From Trueperaceae bacterium (GTDB lineage Bacteria; Deinococcota; Deinococci; Deinococcales; Trueperaceae), in assembly GCA_002707365.1 (NCBI GenBank), contig PAMQ01000014.1:72638-136637 (forward strand): a stretch of DNA of 64,000 bases, read 5' to 3'. A program made the translations under genes and the position numbers. The notes beneath the pieces are model-generated. The model did no database searches and was not told the DNA's origin. It saw only the letters and a program-made list of their open reading frames with translations. Of this stretch, positions 36,029 through 43,929 are shown in pieces (the stretch's first letter is position 1; each line of letters starts with the position of its first letter).

Positions 36029-37000
36029 ATGGGAGATATGCGTCTAAACAAAATTAAGGATATTCTGCCTGAGTACGGATTAGGTACTGCTCATGTGGTT
36101 CAATCAGGTGAAAAAATAGCTGTAGCTACAATTGAAAAGGCTTACGAAGAAGGGATTAGGCTTTTCGATACTGCCCCGCTTTATGGCACGTCTGGCTCTA
36201 ATCTGGGAACTGGACGATCAGAGGCTGCGGTTGGTCAGGCATTATCTGCCGTACCCCGCGAAAGTTACATTCTTGCAACGAAGGTAGGCAGGCGAGGAGA
36301 AACAATATTTGATTTTACTCGCGATGGGATACTTGCCAGTGTTGAGGAAAGCCTTGAACGACTTAAGACTGATGCCCTAGACATTCTCCACATTCATGAT
36401 CCGGATTTGGCCAATTGGCCAAATCCCTCCTCCCAGACCCCGATATACCGTCAGGTTCTTGACAAGGTTTATCCAGTTGTAGACGAGTTACGTAGCCAAG
36501 GAGTGGTAAAGGCTATTGGCGCTGGGATGAATAAGTGGGAGATGCTAGATGATTTCGCTAAAAACGGTGATTTTGACTGTTTCTTGCTTGCTGGTCGGTA
36601 TACACTGCTGGAACAGACCTCCCTCGACTTTCTTCATAACTGTCTTACCAGAGGCATAGCAGTTGTACTTGGCGGTGTTTTTAATAGTGGAATTTTGGTG
36701 CGGGACCTCGTGCCCGGAGTCACGTACAATTACGAGGCGGCTTCCCAAGAGCTCCTGGGTCGAGCTCACGCTATCGCTTCTATATGCCAGCGTCACGGGA
36801 TATCTCTTCCGGTGGCGGCGCTTCGGTTTGTAACCATGCACCCGGCAGTAACCTCGCTGGTCGTGGGGGCTGAAAATCCATCAGAAGTCAGTCAAAATCT
36901 TGCAATGCGATCAACTAAAGTACCGGCTCAACTATGGTGTGACCTAAAGAATGAGGGACTCATAGAAGATAATGCTCCGGTTGACGGAAATTTGTGTTGA
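36029..37000 (+). CDS. aldo/keto reductase, aldose/L-fucose dehydrogenase-like
   Basis: A 323-residue aldo/keto reductase barrel. The tetrad can be placed: Asp in LFDTAPLYG, Tyr in the same segment, Lys in LATKVGR, His in DILHIHDPD. RGIAVVLGGVFNSGILV and the C-terminal segment LVVGAENPSEV bind the cofactor. The lead-in YGLGTAHV and length resemble D-threo-aldose/L-fucose dehydrogenases. The start is ATG 36029 (AAGGAG five bases upstream), not the GTG just before it. Confidence 0.88.
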   Translation: MGDMRLNKIKDILPEYGLGTAHVVQSGEKIAVATIEKAYEEGIRLFDTAPLYGTSGSNLGTGRSEAAVGQALSAVPRESYILATKVGRRGETIFDFTRDGILASVEESLERLKTDALDILHIHDPDLANWPNPSSQTPIYRQVLDKVYPVVDELRSQGVVKAIGAGMNKWEMLDDFAKNGDFDCFLLAGRYTLLEQTSLDFLHNCLTRGIAVVLGGVFNSGILVRDLVPGVTYNYEAASQELLGRAHAIASICQRHGISLPVAALRFVTMHPAVTSLVVGAENPSEVSQNLAMRSTKVPAQLWCDLKNEGLIEDNAPVDGNLC

Positions 37001-37203
37001 GACCTATTGTCAGGCAAAGCACTGAAGCCACTCTTAGTTAGTCAGATTTAGAGATTCGCAACCGAGGTTGGGAGGATCATCCTAGGATGAAAAAATCTGT
37101 TTCTAGCAAAGCTAATTTCCATGCAAATCAATGGAAAAGGCGAGACCTATAAACGGAAAATGAGGAAGCCAATACAGTCGAATCTAGTTTAAGGCGGTTA
37201 GGG

Positions 37204-37860
37204 TCAGGAACCCACCTGACCACGAATGAGCATAGCTAGCTCCTTTGATAAAATCTCTGTACGATTGCCAAAATAGACATGAATGAGGCCCCCGATGGGT
37301 TCCGTTTTTCTGACTTGAATACGTTGTCCTGGGTGTATACCAAGTTGTGCTATGTAAGTTAAGACGTCTGGTGCCTGAGTCATTAGTCGAGAAACCTCGA
37401 GGATTTGGCCAACCTCAAGTTCAGCAAGCGGGGTGTTAGGAGTGTTTGGGAAGTCACCCGCTGGCCCTGGTATTGGGTCACCATGTGGATCGTGGGTCGG
37501 ATGCCCTAATAAATCGGCAAGGCGTTCAGTAAAGCGTTCACTTACAGCATGCTCAAGGCGTTCTGCTTCTTCGTGAACTTCAGCCCAGGTGTACCCTAGG
37601 TGTTCAAGCAGAAATGTTTCTATCAGACGATGTCCCCGTAGAAGTCGCAGTGCTCGGCGGGAACCAGAGGGAGTGAGGCGTACTCCGTGATAGGGTTCGT
37701 GCTCGACGAACCCTAGGTCTTGTAATTTACCTAGCATCGATGAAACAGAAGGTGCTGCCACATTGAGTTGCTCAGCAAGGGCATTAGTTGAGGCAGATGC
37801 GTCCTTGGCAATCAACCATATAGCTTTGAGGTAGTCCTCTATGGAGGTAGAAACCTTCAT
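37204..37860 (-). CDS. DtxR/MntR-family metal-dependent regulator
   Basis: About 218 residues in three parts: winged helix (STNALAEQLNVAAPSVSSML), dimerisation/metal domain and a FeoA/SH3-like C-terminal domain. Ancillary ligands His and Glu are in GHRLIETFL; the primary site reads EAERLEHAVSE, with Glu where the iron regulator IdeR has Cys102. That Glu-x-x-Glu-His pattern is MntR-like, so Mn2+ is the expected signal. Start ATG 37860 or 37878. Divergent from AraD1; no metal transporter is adjacent. Confidence 0.88.
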   Translation of the reverse strand: MKVSTSIEDYLKAIWLIAKDASASTNALAEQLNVAAPSVSSMLGKLQDLGFVEHEPYHGVRLTPSGSRRALRLLRGHRLIETFLLEHLGYTWAEVHEEAERLEHAVSERFTERLADLLGHPTHDPHGDPIPGPAGDFPNTPNTPLAELEVGQILEVSRLMTQAPDVLTYIAQLGIHPGQRIQVRKTEPIGGLIHVYFGNRTEILSKELAMLIRGQVGS

Positions 37861-37936
37861 GCGATCGGCCTTGGACATGTACAGAGAATACCAAGAAGTT
37901 AACCTTTTCCTATCAACAGGGTTTACAGTATTCACT

Positions 37937-38920
37937 ATGAACCTTGTGCAGTACCAAGATAATTACAAGCGTGCATTGGCATTAGTCGAAGGTGAAAGAC
38001 TAAGAAATTTGACGAGATTTGATCGACTTTACGATCTTGCTTGGGCCGCGATTGAGACAGGGGTGTCTCTTTGTGATCTTATTAAGGAAGTAGTAAGTGA
38101 CGATTACATAGATTATGAAGCGATGATTAATTCCAGCAATCTTCTCCCTCCGATAGACCATGTTGACCCTGCTCACATGCTCATAACAGGAACGGGCCTA
38201 AGTCATCTAGGAAGTGCTGCAACACGTGATGTGATGCATTCTGATTTCCAGGATGATGCTGCCACGACTGATTCTATGAGGATGTTTAATTGGGGTATCA
38301 AGGGTGGTAAACCAAGTCCTGGTGAGGTGGGAGTTCAGCCCGAGTGGTTCTACAAGGGAGATGGCTCAATTGTGGTACCTCCGGAAGGTGAACTTGCCTC
38401 CCCATCATTTGCCCTTGATGGGGGGGAAGAACCGGAGATTGCTGGCATATATATGATCGGTCCTGATGCCACGGTCTACTGTCTCGGCTTTGCATTAGCA
38501 AATGAATTTTCGGACCATATTACCGAACAGAAAAACTATCTGTATCTTGCTCACTCTAAACTCCGACCCTGCTCATTCGGGCCCGAGATTCGTACCGGAC
38601 AACTCCCAGGCAAAGTAACGGGCGTCAGTTCTATTGTGCGAGATGGAAAGGTAGTGTGGACCAAACCTTTCTTGACTGGCGAGGCTAACATGTCTCATTC
38701 CATCGATAATCTAGAACACCACCATTTTAAGTACTCGGTATTTCGGCGGCCGGGCGACATTCACATCCACTTTTTAGGCACAGCAACCCTAAGCTTTGCC
38801 GACGACTTTGTGACTTGCGACGGCGATCAATTTGTTATCGAAGCAGCAGCTTTCGGAAAGCCTTTAAGAAACCGTTTATGTATAGCTAAGGGTCAGGAAT
38901 TTCACCGAAGGTTTTTGTGA
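37937..38920 (+). CDS. AraD1/GguC-family protein (FAH superfamily)
   Basis: A 327-residue member of the AraD1 (GguC) family linked to sugar-acid dehydration in arabinose/galactose pathways. Nearly every signature is present: DHVDPAHMLITGTGLSHLGSA, PEWFYKGDGS, GEEPEIAGIY, ALANEFSDHITEQKNYLYLA, HSKLRPCSFGPE and FRRPGDIHIHFLGTATLSF. The start is ATG 37937, since earlier codons overlap dtxR and lack homology. It is likely to act on a 2-keto-3-deoxy sugar acid. Confidence 0.9.
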   Translation: MNLVQYQDNYKRALALVEGERLRNLTRFDRLYDLAWAAIETGVSLCDLIKEVVSDDYIDYEAMINSSNLLPPIDHVDPAHMLITGTGLSHLGSAATRDVMHSDFQDDAATTDSMRMFNWGIKGGKPSPGEVGVQPEWFYKGDGSIVVPPEGELASPSFALDGGEEPEIAGIYMIGPDATVYCLGFALANEFSDHITEQKNYLYLAHSKLRPCSFGPEIRTGQLPGKVTGVSSIVRDGKVVWTKPFLTGEANMSHSIDNLEHHHFKYSVFRRPGDIHIHFLGTATLSFADDFVTCDGDQFVIEAAAFGKPLRNRLCIAKGQEFHRRFL

Positions 38921-39078
38921 GGATAGGTACACGAGATTAACGGAAGATTCAATTACCACGTTGCCCCAAGAACTGCTGCACTTCCGATTTTATTCGGGGC
39001 GTTACAGATTTTGCAAAGGACAGGTTTCACGCTATTTTCTGCATAGGCAATATAATCCCTAAAGGCCAGGGCTTAGCC

Positions 39079-39984
39079 ATGGTAGTAATCCTTGCGATCT
39101 TTGGATTAACTAGTTGTGGAACAACTGTAAATGCAAACGTTCCGCTATCTGGCCACAAGGGTCCTGCTACCTTACGACCTTTCGAGTTTTCCATACTTAG
39201 CCTTAACGCCTTCTTTCTACCAAGGCCTTGGTTTCGTACTGACCAGGTTTCCCGGGCACATTGGTTAATAGGTCATCTTTCGGGCTACGACGCAATTGTT
39301 TTTCAAGAGCTATTTGATGATGAGGCTCGGAGGGTTCTTTTATCGGGAATAGCTGAAGAGTATCCCTACTCTACAAAAGTGCTTGGCCGTGAAGACACAC
39401 TGATTCGGCAGGACGGTGGCGTTGTAATTGTGAGCCGCTGGCCTATTGAGCAAGAACAGGAAATGACCTTTGGTGCGATTTGCAAAATGCAGGACTGCCT
39501 AGCTGATAAAGGGGTAGTCTACGCTGAAATTGCAAAAGGAAGTAGAAGCTATCACCTTTTTGGGATTCATGCTCAATCTGACTTTAGGGGTAACTCAGCT
39601 AAAGTTCGAGAAGACCAGTTCCAGTTATTCCATTCTTTTGTAACTGCCCAGATGATTTCTCGTCAAGATCCAATTATCCTGGCTGGAGATTTCAATGTTG
39701 ATTGTAACGTTGGTAGCGAGTTCCAACGGATGCTGGTTTTGCTCGATGCACAGGCTATAGATAGTTGTTCTGGTCTAGTTACCTGGGATGGAACCAACAA
39801 TATGCTGGTTGATGGTGAAAGTCATCAGTTTCTTGATTATGTGCTGATTTCTAAAAAGCATCTACAACCACTAATGAGTCGCTTTGATGTGCTCCCACTA
39901 AGATCAGAGTTGTATGCCAAGCGTGACCTTTCTGACCATTATGCTGTGGCTGGACAATTTGTTTTTCACCCACAGGCCAGATAA
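39079..39984 (+). CDS. endonuclease/exonuclease/phosphatase-family lipoprotein, sphingomyelinase-like
   Basis: A 301-residue DNase I-fold enzyme. Family residues: FQELFD (metal Glu), GVVIVSRWPI, HAQSD, ILAGDFNVD (Asp-Asn), LDYVL and DLSDHYAV (catalytic Asp-His). Order and spacing fit bacterial neutral sphingomyelinases better than nucleases. A lipobox LTSC at residues 10-13 would anchor it outside. The signal is very short and lacks a basic N-region, and no upstream standard start codon is in frame, so either the start or the export signal is unusual. Confidence 0.82.
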   Translation: MVVILAIFGLTSCGTTVNANVPLSGHKGPATLRPFEFSILSLNAFFLPRPWFRTDQVSRAHWLIGHLSGYDAIVFQELFDDEARRVLLSGIAEEYPYSTKVLGREDTLIRQDGGVVIVSRWPIEQEQEMTFGAICKMQDCLADKGVVYAEIAKGSRSYHLFGIHAQSDFRGNSAKVREDQFQLFHSFVTAQMISRQDPIILAGDFNVDCNVGSEFQRMLVLLDAQAIDSCSGLVTWDGTNNMLVDGESHQFLDYVLISKKHLQPLMSRFDVLPLRSELYAKRDLSDHYAVAGQFVFHPQAR

Positions 39985-40275
39985 CTTGGATACCTTGCAG
40001 AGGCTTTAAGCGGGGCGTGACGAAAATCCACCATAATTTAGGCTGGTTGGTGTTTACGCCGATCTTGCATCTAAGTAAACTGAAATCGCCTTGCAACGTT
40101 TATTGACTATGTATCGTAATGCGGCAATGTGACTCTATCTAACAGATCTTCGACTAGCACTGGGCGTGTCAATGTAGTTGCAATTCCTGAAGAAGTCCCA
40201 GAGATAGGGCTGAATAACTCTCCCGTAGTGAAAAGGATAAGTCGATAGCTTTAAGATGAGAATTTAGCGCCGCTA

Positions 40276-41244
40276 TTGACGCTAAAATACAGTGTGTCTC
40301 CAGTAGTCATCGGAATTGTGCTTATATCCACTATTTTCCACGTCAGCTGGAATTTGATCGCTAAGCAGGGTAGTTTTTCCCCGACCCTGTTTTTACGAAT
40401 CCTCCTTTGTATAAGCGTTCCAGGGTTAGTTGTGGCAGTGGGAAGCGAAATATTTTCACAAGGCTTCCTGGCGTTTTTATGGCCTTTATTACTGGGCGCA
40501 AGCTTCTTCGAGGCACTATATTTCTTAGGCCTCACGGTGGGATACCGTGTTGGTGATCTTGGTGTCATATACCCAATAGCTCGGGCTTTGCCCGTATTGT
40601 TGCTGGGAGTTTTTGATATGGCCCGAGGTTTGTCACTAAGTGCGATAGATTGGCTTGGTTTGGGATTAGTCGCTTTGGGTTGCCTTGTTGTTTCTTTATC
40701 TGTTGGTAGCGCACGTGACGATACCGACTTTAATTTTGTGAGCCGTTTGTTTAGACGTGGTGTTGGCTGGGCAATCGTTGCTGCTTTTGGCACGGTGGGC
40801 TATTCAGCATTCGATAAGCTAGCAGCTGAAGCTATCCAAAGTGAATTTGGTAGTGGGTTGACTTCTGCCCTACGTTATGGCCTGTGGGAATTCTCGTTTA
40901 CTACCGCTTTATACGTGCCAATGTTGATAATTTTCATTGTCATTAGCAAACGTAGGAACGGGGGGTCATTTGTCAGGCTTGGGAGTTGGGGGTCAGCATC
41001 AGGTCCACAGATGGTTAATTTCTGGGGGATTGTGGCTGCTGCCGTGTTGTTGTTTGTCGCCTATAGCTTTGTGTTGTGGGCTTTCCAGTTGACGGATCAA
41101 ACCAGCAACGTGGTGGCACTAAGGCAGTTCAGTATAGTGTTGGGCGTCGTGGCAGGGGCAGTTGTGATGAAGGAGGAAGCGCCTGTGCTCCGCATAATTG
41201 CTGCCCTAATTATTACTATAGGAGTCGTCCTAGTGTCCTTGTGA
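40276..41244 (+). CDS. EamA/DMT-superfamily transporter
   Basis: A 322-residue membrane protein with about ten helices in two EamA halves (for example IYPIARALPVLLLGVF and SIVLGVVAGAVVMKEEAP). The conserved patterns GLTVGYRVGDLGVIYPIAR and FQLTDQTSNVVALRQFS/EEAP are EamA hallmarks. Such proteins move amino acids, nucleotide sugars or other small molecules; substrate unknown. The start is a TTG without clear ribosome site; GTG 40294 is an alternative. Confidence 0.88.
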   Translation: MTLKYSVSPVVIGIVLISTIFHVSWNLIAKQGSFSPTLFLRILLCISVPGLVVAVGSEIFSQGFLAFLWPLLLGASFFEALYFLGLTVGYRVGDLGVIYPIARALPVLLLGVFDMARGLSLSAIDWLGLGLVALGCLVVSLSVGSARDDTDFNFVSRLFRRGVGWAIVAAFGTVGYSAFDKLAAEAIQSEFGSGLTSALRYGLWEFSFTTALYVPMLIIFIVISKRRNGGSFVRLGSWGSASGPQMVNFWGIVAAAVLLFVAYSFVLWAFQLTDQTSNVVALRQFSIVLGVVAGAVVMKEEAPVLRIIAALIITIGVVLVSL

Positions 41245-41425
41245 GCGTGAATATGATAGCCGTCCCTTGGATACCACGAAAATGTACTCTTTTCTCTTGA
41301 GGCTACCCATAAAAACCTAAAATATTATCGGTTGCACCGTCCTTGCCGTCCTGTTGGATAGACTAAAACTAATTCACGTGGCTGGGCTGTCAACATCTCT
41401 AGTAGTTATTTTTATTCCGCAATAT

Positions 41426-42220
41426 TTACCGGAGATGCTGGCGGAGTTTGTTACTGACTAGTTCGACAACAACTACGATCAACAGGAGGGTAATAGTTAA
41501 AGTAGCGACTCTTTCGTATTGGAAAGAGCGAATGTAAAGCTGTATGTAAAACCCGATTCCTCCAGCACCAACAAGACCAAGTATTAGCGATTCTCGGAAG
41601 TTAAGCTCAAGTCGGAAAAGAGTGTCGCGGATAAGATCGGGCGCCACTTGTGGGAAGACGCCAAACCTAACGCGTTGCAAAAGTGTTGATCCGGCACTGT
41701 CGAGAGCTTCTAGAACACCAGGATCAGCGTTTTCGAATGCCTCGGCGTAAAACTTAGCGAGCATCCCAACCGAATGAACTGTTATTGCAAGGACACCGGG
41801 AAATGGACCTAAACCAACCGTACTGACAAAGAATAGTGCCAGCAGTATCAAGGGCACTGAGCGGATTCCACCAAGAAGCCATCGCAGTGGCTGCGCTAAC
41901 CATGGTGGTGAAAGGTTAGTGGCAACCAAGAGGGCAAGGGGAAAGGATAATAATACGCTGAAAAACGTTCCCACAAAGGCGATCTGAAGAGTTTCTAAGG
42001 TTGAGGTAAGAACCGTCGACATTACTGAAGTGTCAGGCGGGACCATCCTGCCTAAGAAATCCGACATTCGAGGCAGGCCTTTATATAATTTATTTAGATC
42101 AATCTCAGCTCCAGGTAAAGCCAACACCAAAAGGGTCACAACAATCCCTAGGAAGATGCCCACCTGGATCTTCCGTTGCCTATTATGGGTTTGAATTTTT
42201 TGTGCAAGCTCAGGCTTCAT
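41426..42220 (-). CDS. PhnE-like ABC transporter permease
   Basis: About 264 residues with six or so membrane segments; the permease signature resembles PhnE: AITVHSVGMLAKFYAEAFEN, then EALDSAGSTLLQRVRFGVFPQ and LELNFRESLILGLVGAGGIG. ATG 42220 has AAGGA upstream; its first bases overlap the ATPase gene by 11. Last gene of the peroxidase-transporter operon. Not proven to carry phosphonate. Confidence 0.9.
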   Translation of the reverse strand: MKPELAQKIQTHNRQRKIQVGIFLGIVVTLLVLALPGAEIDLNKLYKGLPRMSDFLGRMVPPDTSVMSTVLTSTLETLQIAFVGTFFSVLLSFPLALLVATNLSPPWLAQPLRWLLGGIRSVPLILLALFFVSTVGLGPFPGVLAITVHSVGMLAKFYAEAFENADPGVLEALDSAGSTLLQRVRFGVFPQVAPDLIRDTLFRLELNFRESLILGLVGAGGIGFYIQLYIRSFQYERVATLTITLLLIVVVVELVSNKLRQHLR

Positions 42221-43061
42221 GTATATCCTTTTCGGGAAAGACCTCAACGGTTTCCTTTAGCGCCTGGTAAGAGATTGAGTGAGCGTGATTTTCTCTGTCT
42301 TTTACGATGAGCCCGCCATTTAGTTCGACGATACGATTAGCATGAAGTTTAGCTAGTTCGGGTTGATGTAAAGCCATGATCAAAGTAACATTCCTTTGCC
42401 GACAGGCATTTTCTAGGAGAGACATGATTTCTGCTGCTGTATTTGGGTCAAGATTACTAACTGGTTCATCAGCAAGGATAAGATCAGGTTCCTGAACAAG
42501 TGCTCGGGCAATCCCCACTCTCTGTTGTTGGCCACCAGAAAGGCTGCTGACGCGTTGGAGGGCGTAGGGTTCTAAGTTGACATCCTGGATTGCCTGATTA
42601 GTCCTTAAATGATCCTGATCATTAAACCCGAGAAGTAAACTTTTAAGGCTTCCCTGCCAACCTAGCCGTCCCCACAATATGTTTTCATACACTGTTGCTC
42701 GTTCCACAAGGTGGAATGCCTGAAAAATGAAACCGATACGTCGACGAATTGTACGTCGACGAAAATCACCTGGGTTTATTCGATTTCCAAAAAGATAGAG
42801 GTTGCCTTGATCAAAAGGTACCCACCCGTTAATGAGTCGCAAGAGGGTCGTTTTGCCGGAGCCACTGGTTCCGACGAGAGCGACCCTCTCGCCTTGCGTG
42901 ATAGTCAGGTCAGGAAGAGTCATGCCAAAAGAGCTATTCGGGTAATTGACAGAAACACCTCCTAATAGCGATACGACGGGAGCTCCATCTGGGGCAGAAA
43001 TGTCGCGACCTATTTCGGGGACTATGGGACTATGTTTTTGAACAGGGCTGTTTCTACTCAA
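42210..43061 (-). CDS. PhnC-like ABC transporter ATPase
   Basis: A 283-residue ATPase. Walker A GTSGSGKTTLLRLINGW, signature LSGGQQQRVGIARALVQEP, Walker B DLILADEPVSNLDP and switch His in MALHQPELA. The long N-terminus (about 30 residues) is unusual. TTG start overlaps the binding-protein gene by eight bases. It forms the importer with the permease and the PhnD-like protein. Confidence 0.93.
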   Translation of the reverse strand: MSRNSPVQKHSPIVPEIGRDISAPDGAPVVSLLGGVSVNYPNSSFGMTLPDLTITQGERVALVGTSGSGKTTLLRLINGWVPFDQGNLYLFGNRINPGDFRRRTIRRRIGFIFQAFHLVERATVYENILWGRLGWQGSLKSLLLGFNDQDHLRTNQAIQDVNLEPYALQRVSSLSGGQQQRVGIARALVQEPDLILADEPVSNLDPNTAAEIMSLLENACRQRNVTLIMALHQPELAKLHANRIVELNGGLIVKDRENHAHSISYQALKETVEVFPEKDIHEA

Positions 43062-43929
43062 GGTAACCGTACTTCCGGGCTAACTCCCGGACGGAGTCGT
43101 ATGTGGAATCGGTTACCTTTACGTAGCCGTCATGCCCATATACGTATTGCAGTAGATGTTGGTAATCAGGTTCGTTAAGTTGCAACATCGCCTCGGTGAA
43201 GCGAGCAAGTAAATCCGGGTCTAAGTCTTGTCGCGCGACAACACTATGAGACGGGATCAAATCTGATTCTGCAATCCAGTCCACTTTCTCTAATTGCTCA
43301 GGGGTTAGTAGGAGCTCAGCGAACTGGCTTACTCCCGCTGCATCGACAAAGCCATTAGCCATGGCCTGAATAGCCTGCTGATAACCACCAGCGAAGAAAA
43401 CAGCATCAAAGAATCTCGTCGGATTTTCTTCTGGGTCAATAAGGCCAGCTTGAGTGAAGACATCAAGAGGGTAGAGGTACCCTGACTCAGATATCGGATC
43501 AGCAAAAGCAATGGTTTTATTGCGTAACTGCTCTAGATTAATAATCCCACTGTCTTTGCGTACAAAAATTCTGCCTCTATACACTGGGCTCCCACGATAA
43601 ATTTCCCCAAGGATCACTTTGACCCCTATCTGATCGTGGGCCAGTACGTAAGGTAGGCCTCCCATAAAAGAAATGTCGGCCTCGCCGTTACGCATAGCTT
43701 CAACAGCCGCAGCGTGGTCCTGTGAGACAAATCCTCGGACGTCTAAATCAAGCTCGGACTCAAGGTAGTGCGTAATCTTTGCAATATCACCTAGCAGCTT
43801 CTCAGGATTCTCCTGAGGAATAAAGGCCAGCGTTAGTGTCGATTGAGCAGTAACTAGACTCATAATGGTTATTAATGTGGTTATTAGGAAAGAGGCCTTA
43901 AGGAGTTTAGGCATGACGTTGGGTATCAT
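43054..43929 (-). CDS. PhnD-like periplasmic binding protein
   Basis: A 291-residue substrate-binding protein with an N-terminal signal peptide (SFLITTLITIMSLVTA about residues 13-28). The family pattern LTLAFIPQENPEKLL, VEAMRNGEADISFMGGLPYVLA, and DPISESGYLYPLDVF matches PhnD-type proteins, which bind phosphonate, phosphite, phosphate or, in other cases, arsenite. The start ATG overlaps the peroxidase gene's stop by four bases. Confidence 0.9.
   Translation of the reverse strand: MIPNVMPKLLKASFLITTLITIMSLVTAQSTLTLAFIPQENPEKLLGDIAKITHYLESELDLDVRGFVSQDHAAAVEAMRNGEADISFMGGLPYVLAHDQIGVKVILGEIYRGSPVYRGRIFVRKDSGIINLEQLRNKTIAFADPISESGYLYPLDVFTQAGLIDPEENPTRFFDAVFFAGGYQQAIQAMANGFVDAAGVSQFAELLLTPEQLEKVDWIAESDLIPSHSVVARQDLDPDLLARFTEAMLQLNEPDYQHLLQYVYGHDGYVKVTDSTYDSVRELARKYGYLE

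Noticed and set aside
37077-37090. Perfect 14-base palindrome TCATCCTAGGATGA
   Set aside because: It lies between convergent genes, has no loop and no T-run in the right direction, so neither operator nor terminator is convincing.
37841-37936. Longer N-terminus for the AraD1-family protein
   Set aside because: It runs antisense through the start of the dtxR gene and has no homology; ATG 37937 matches the family.
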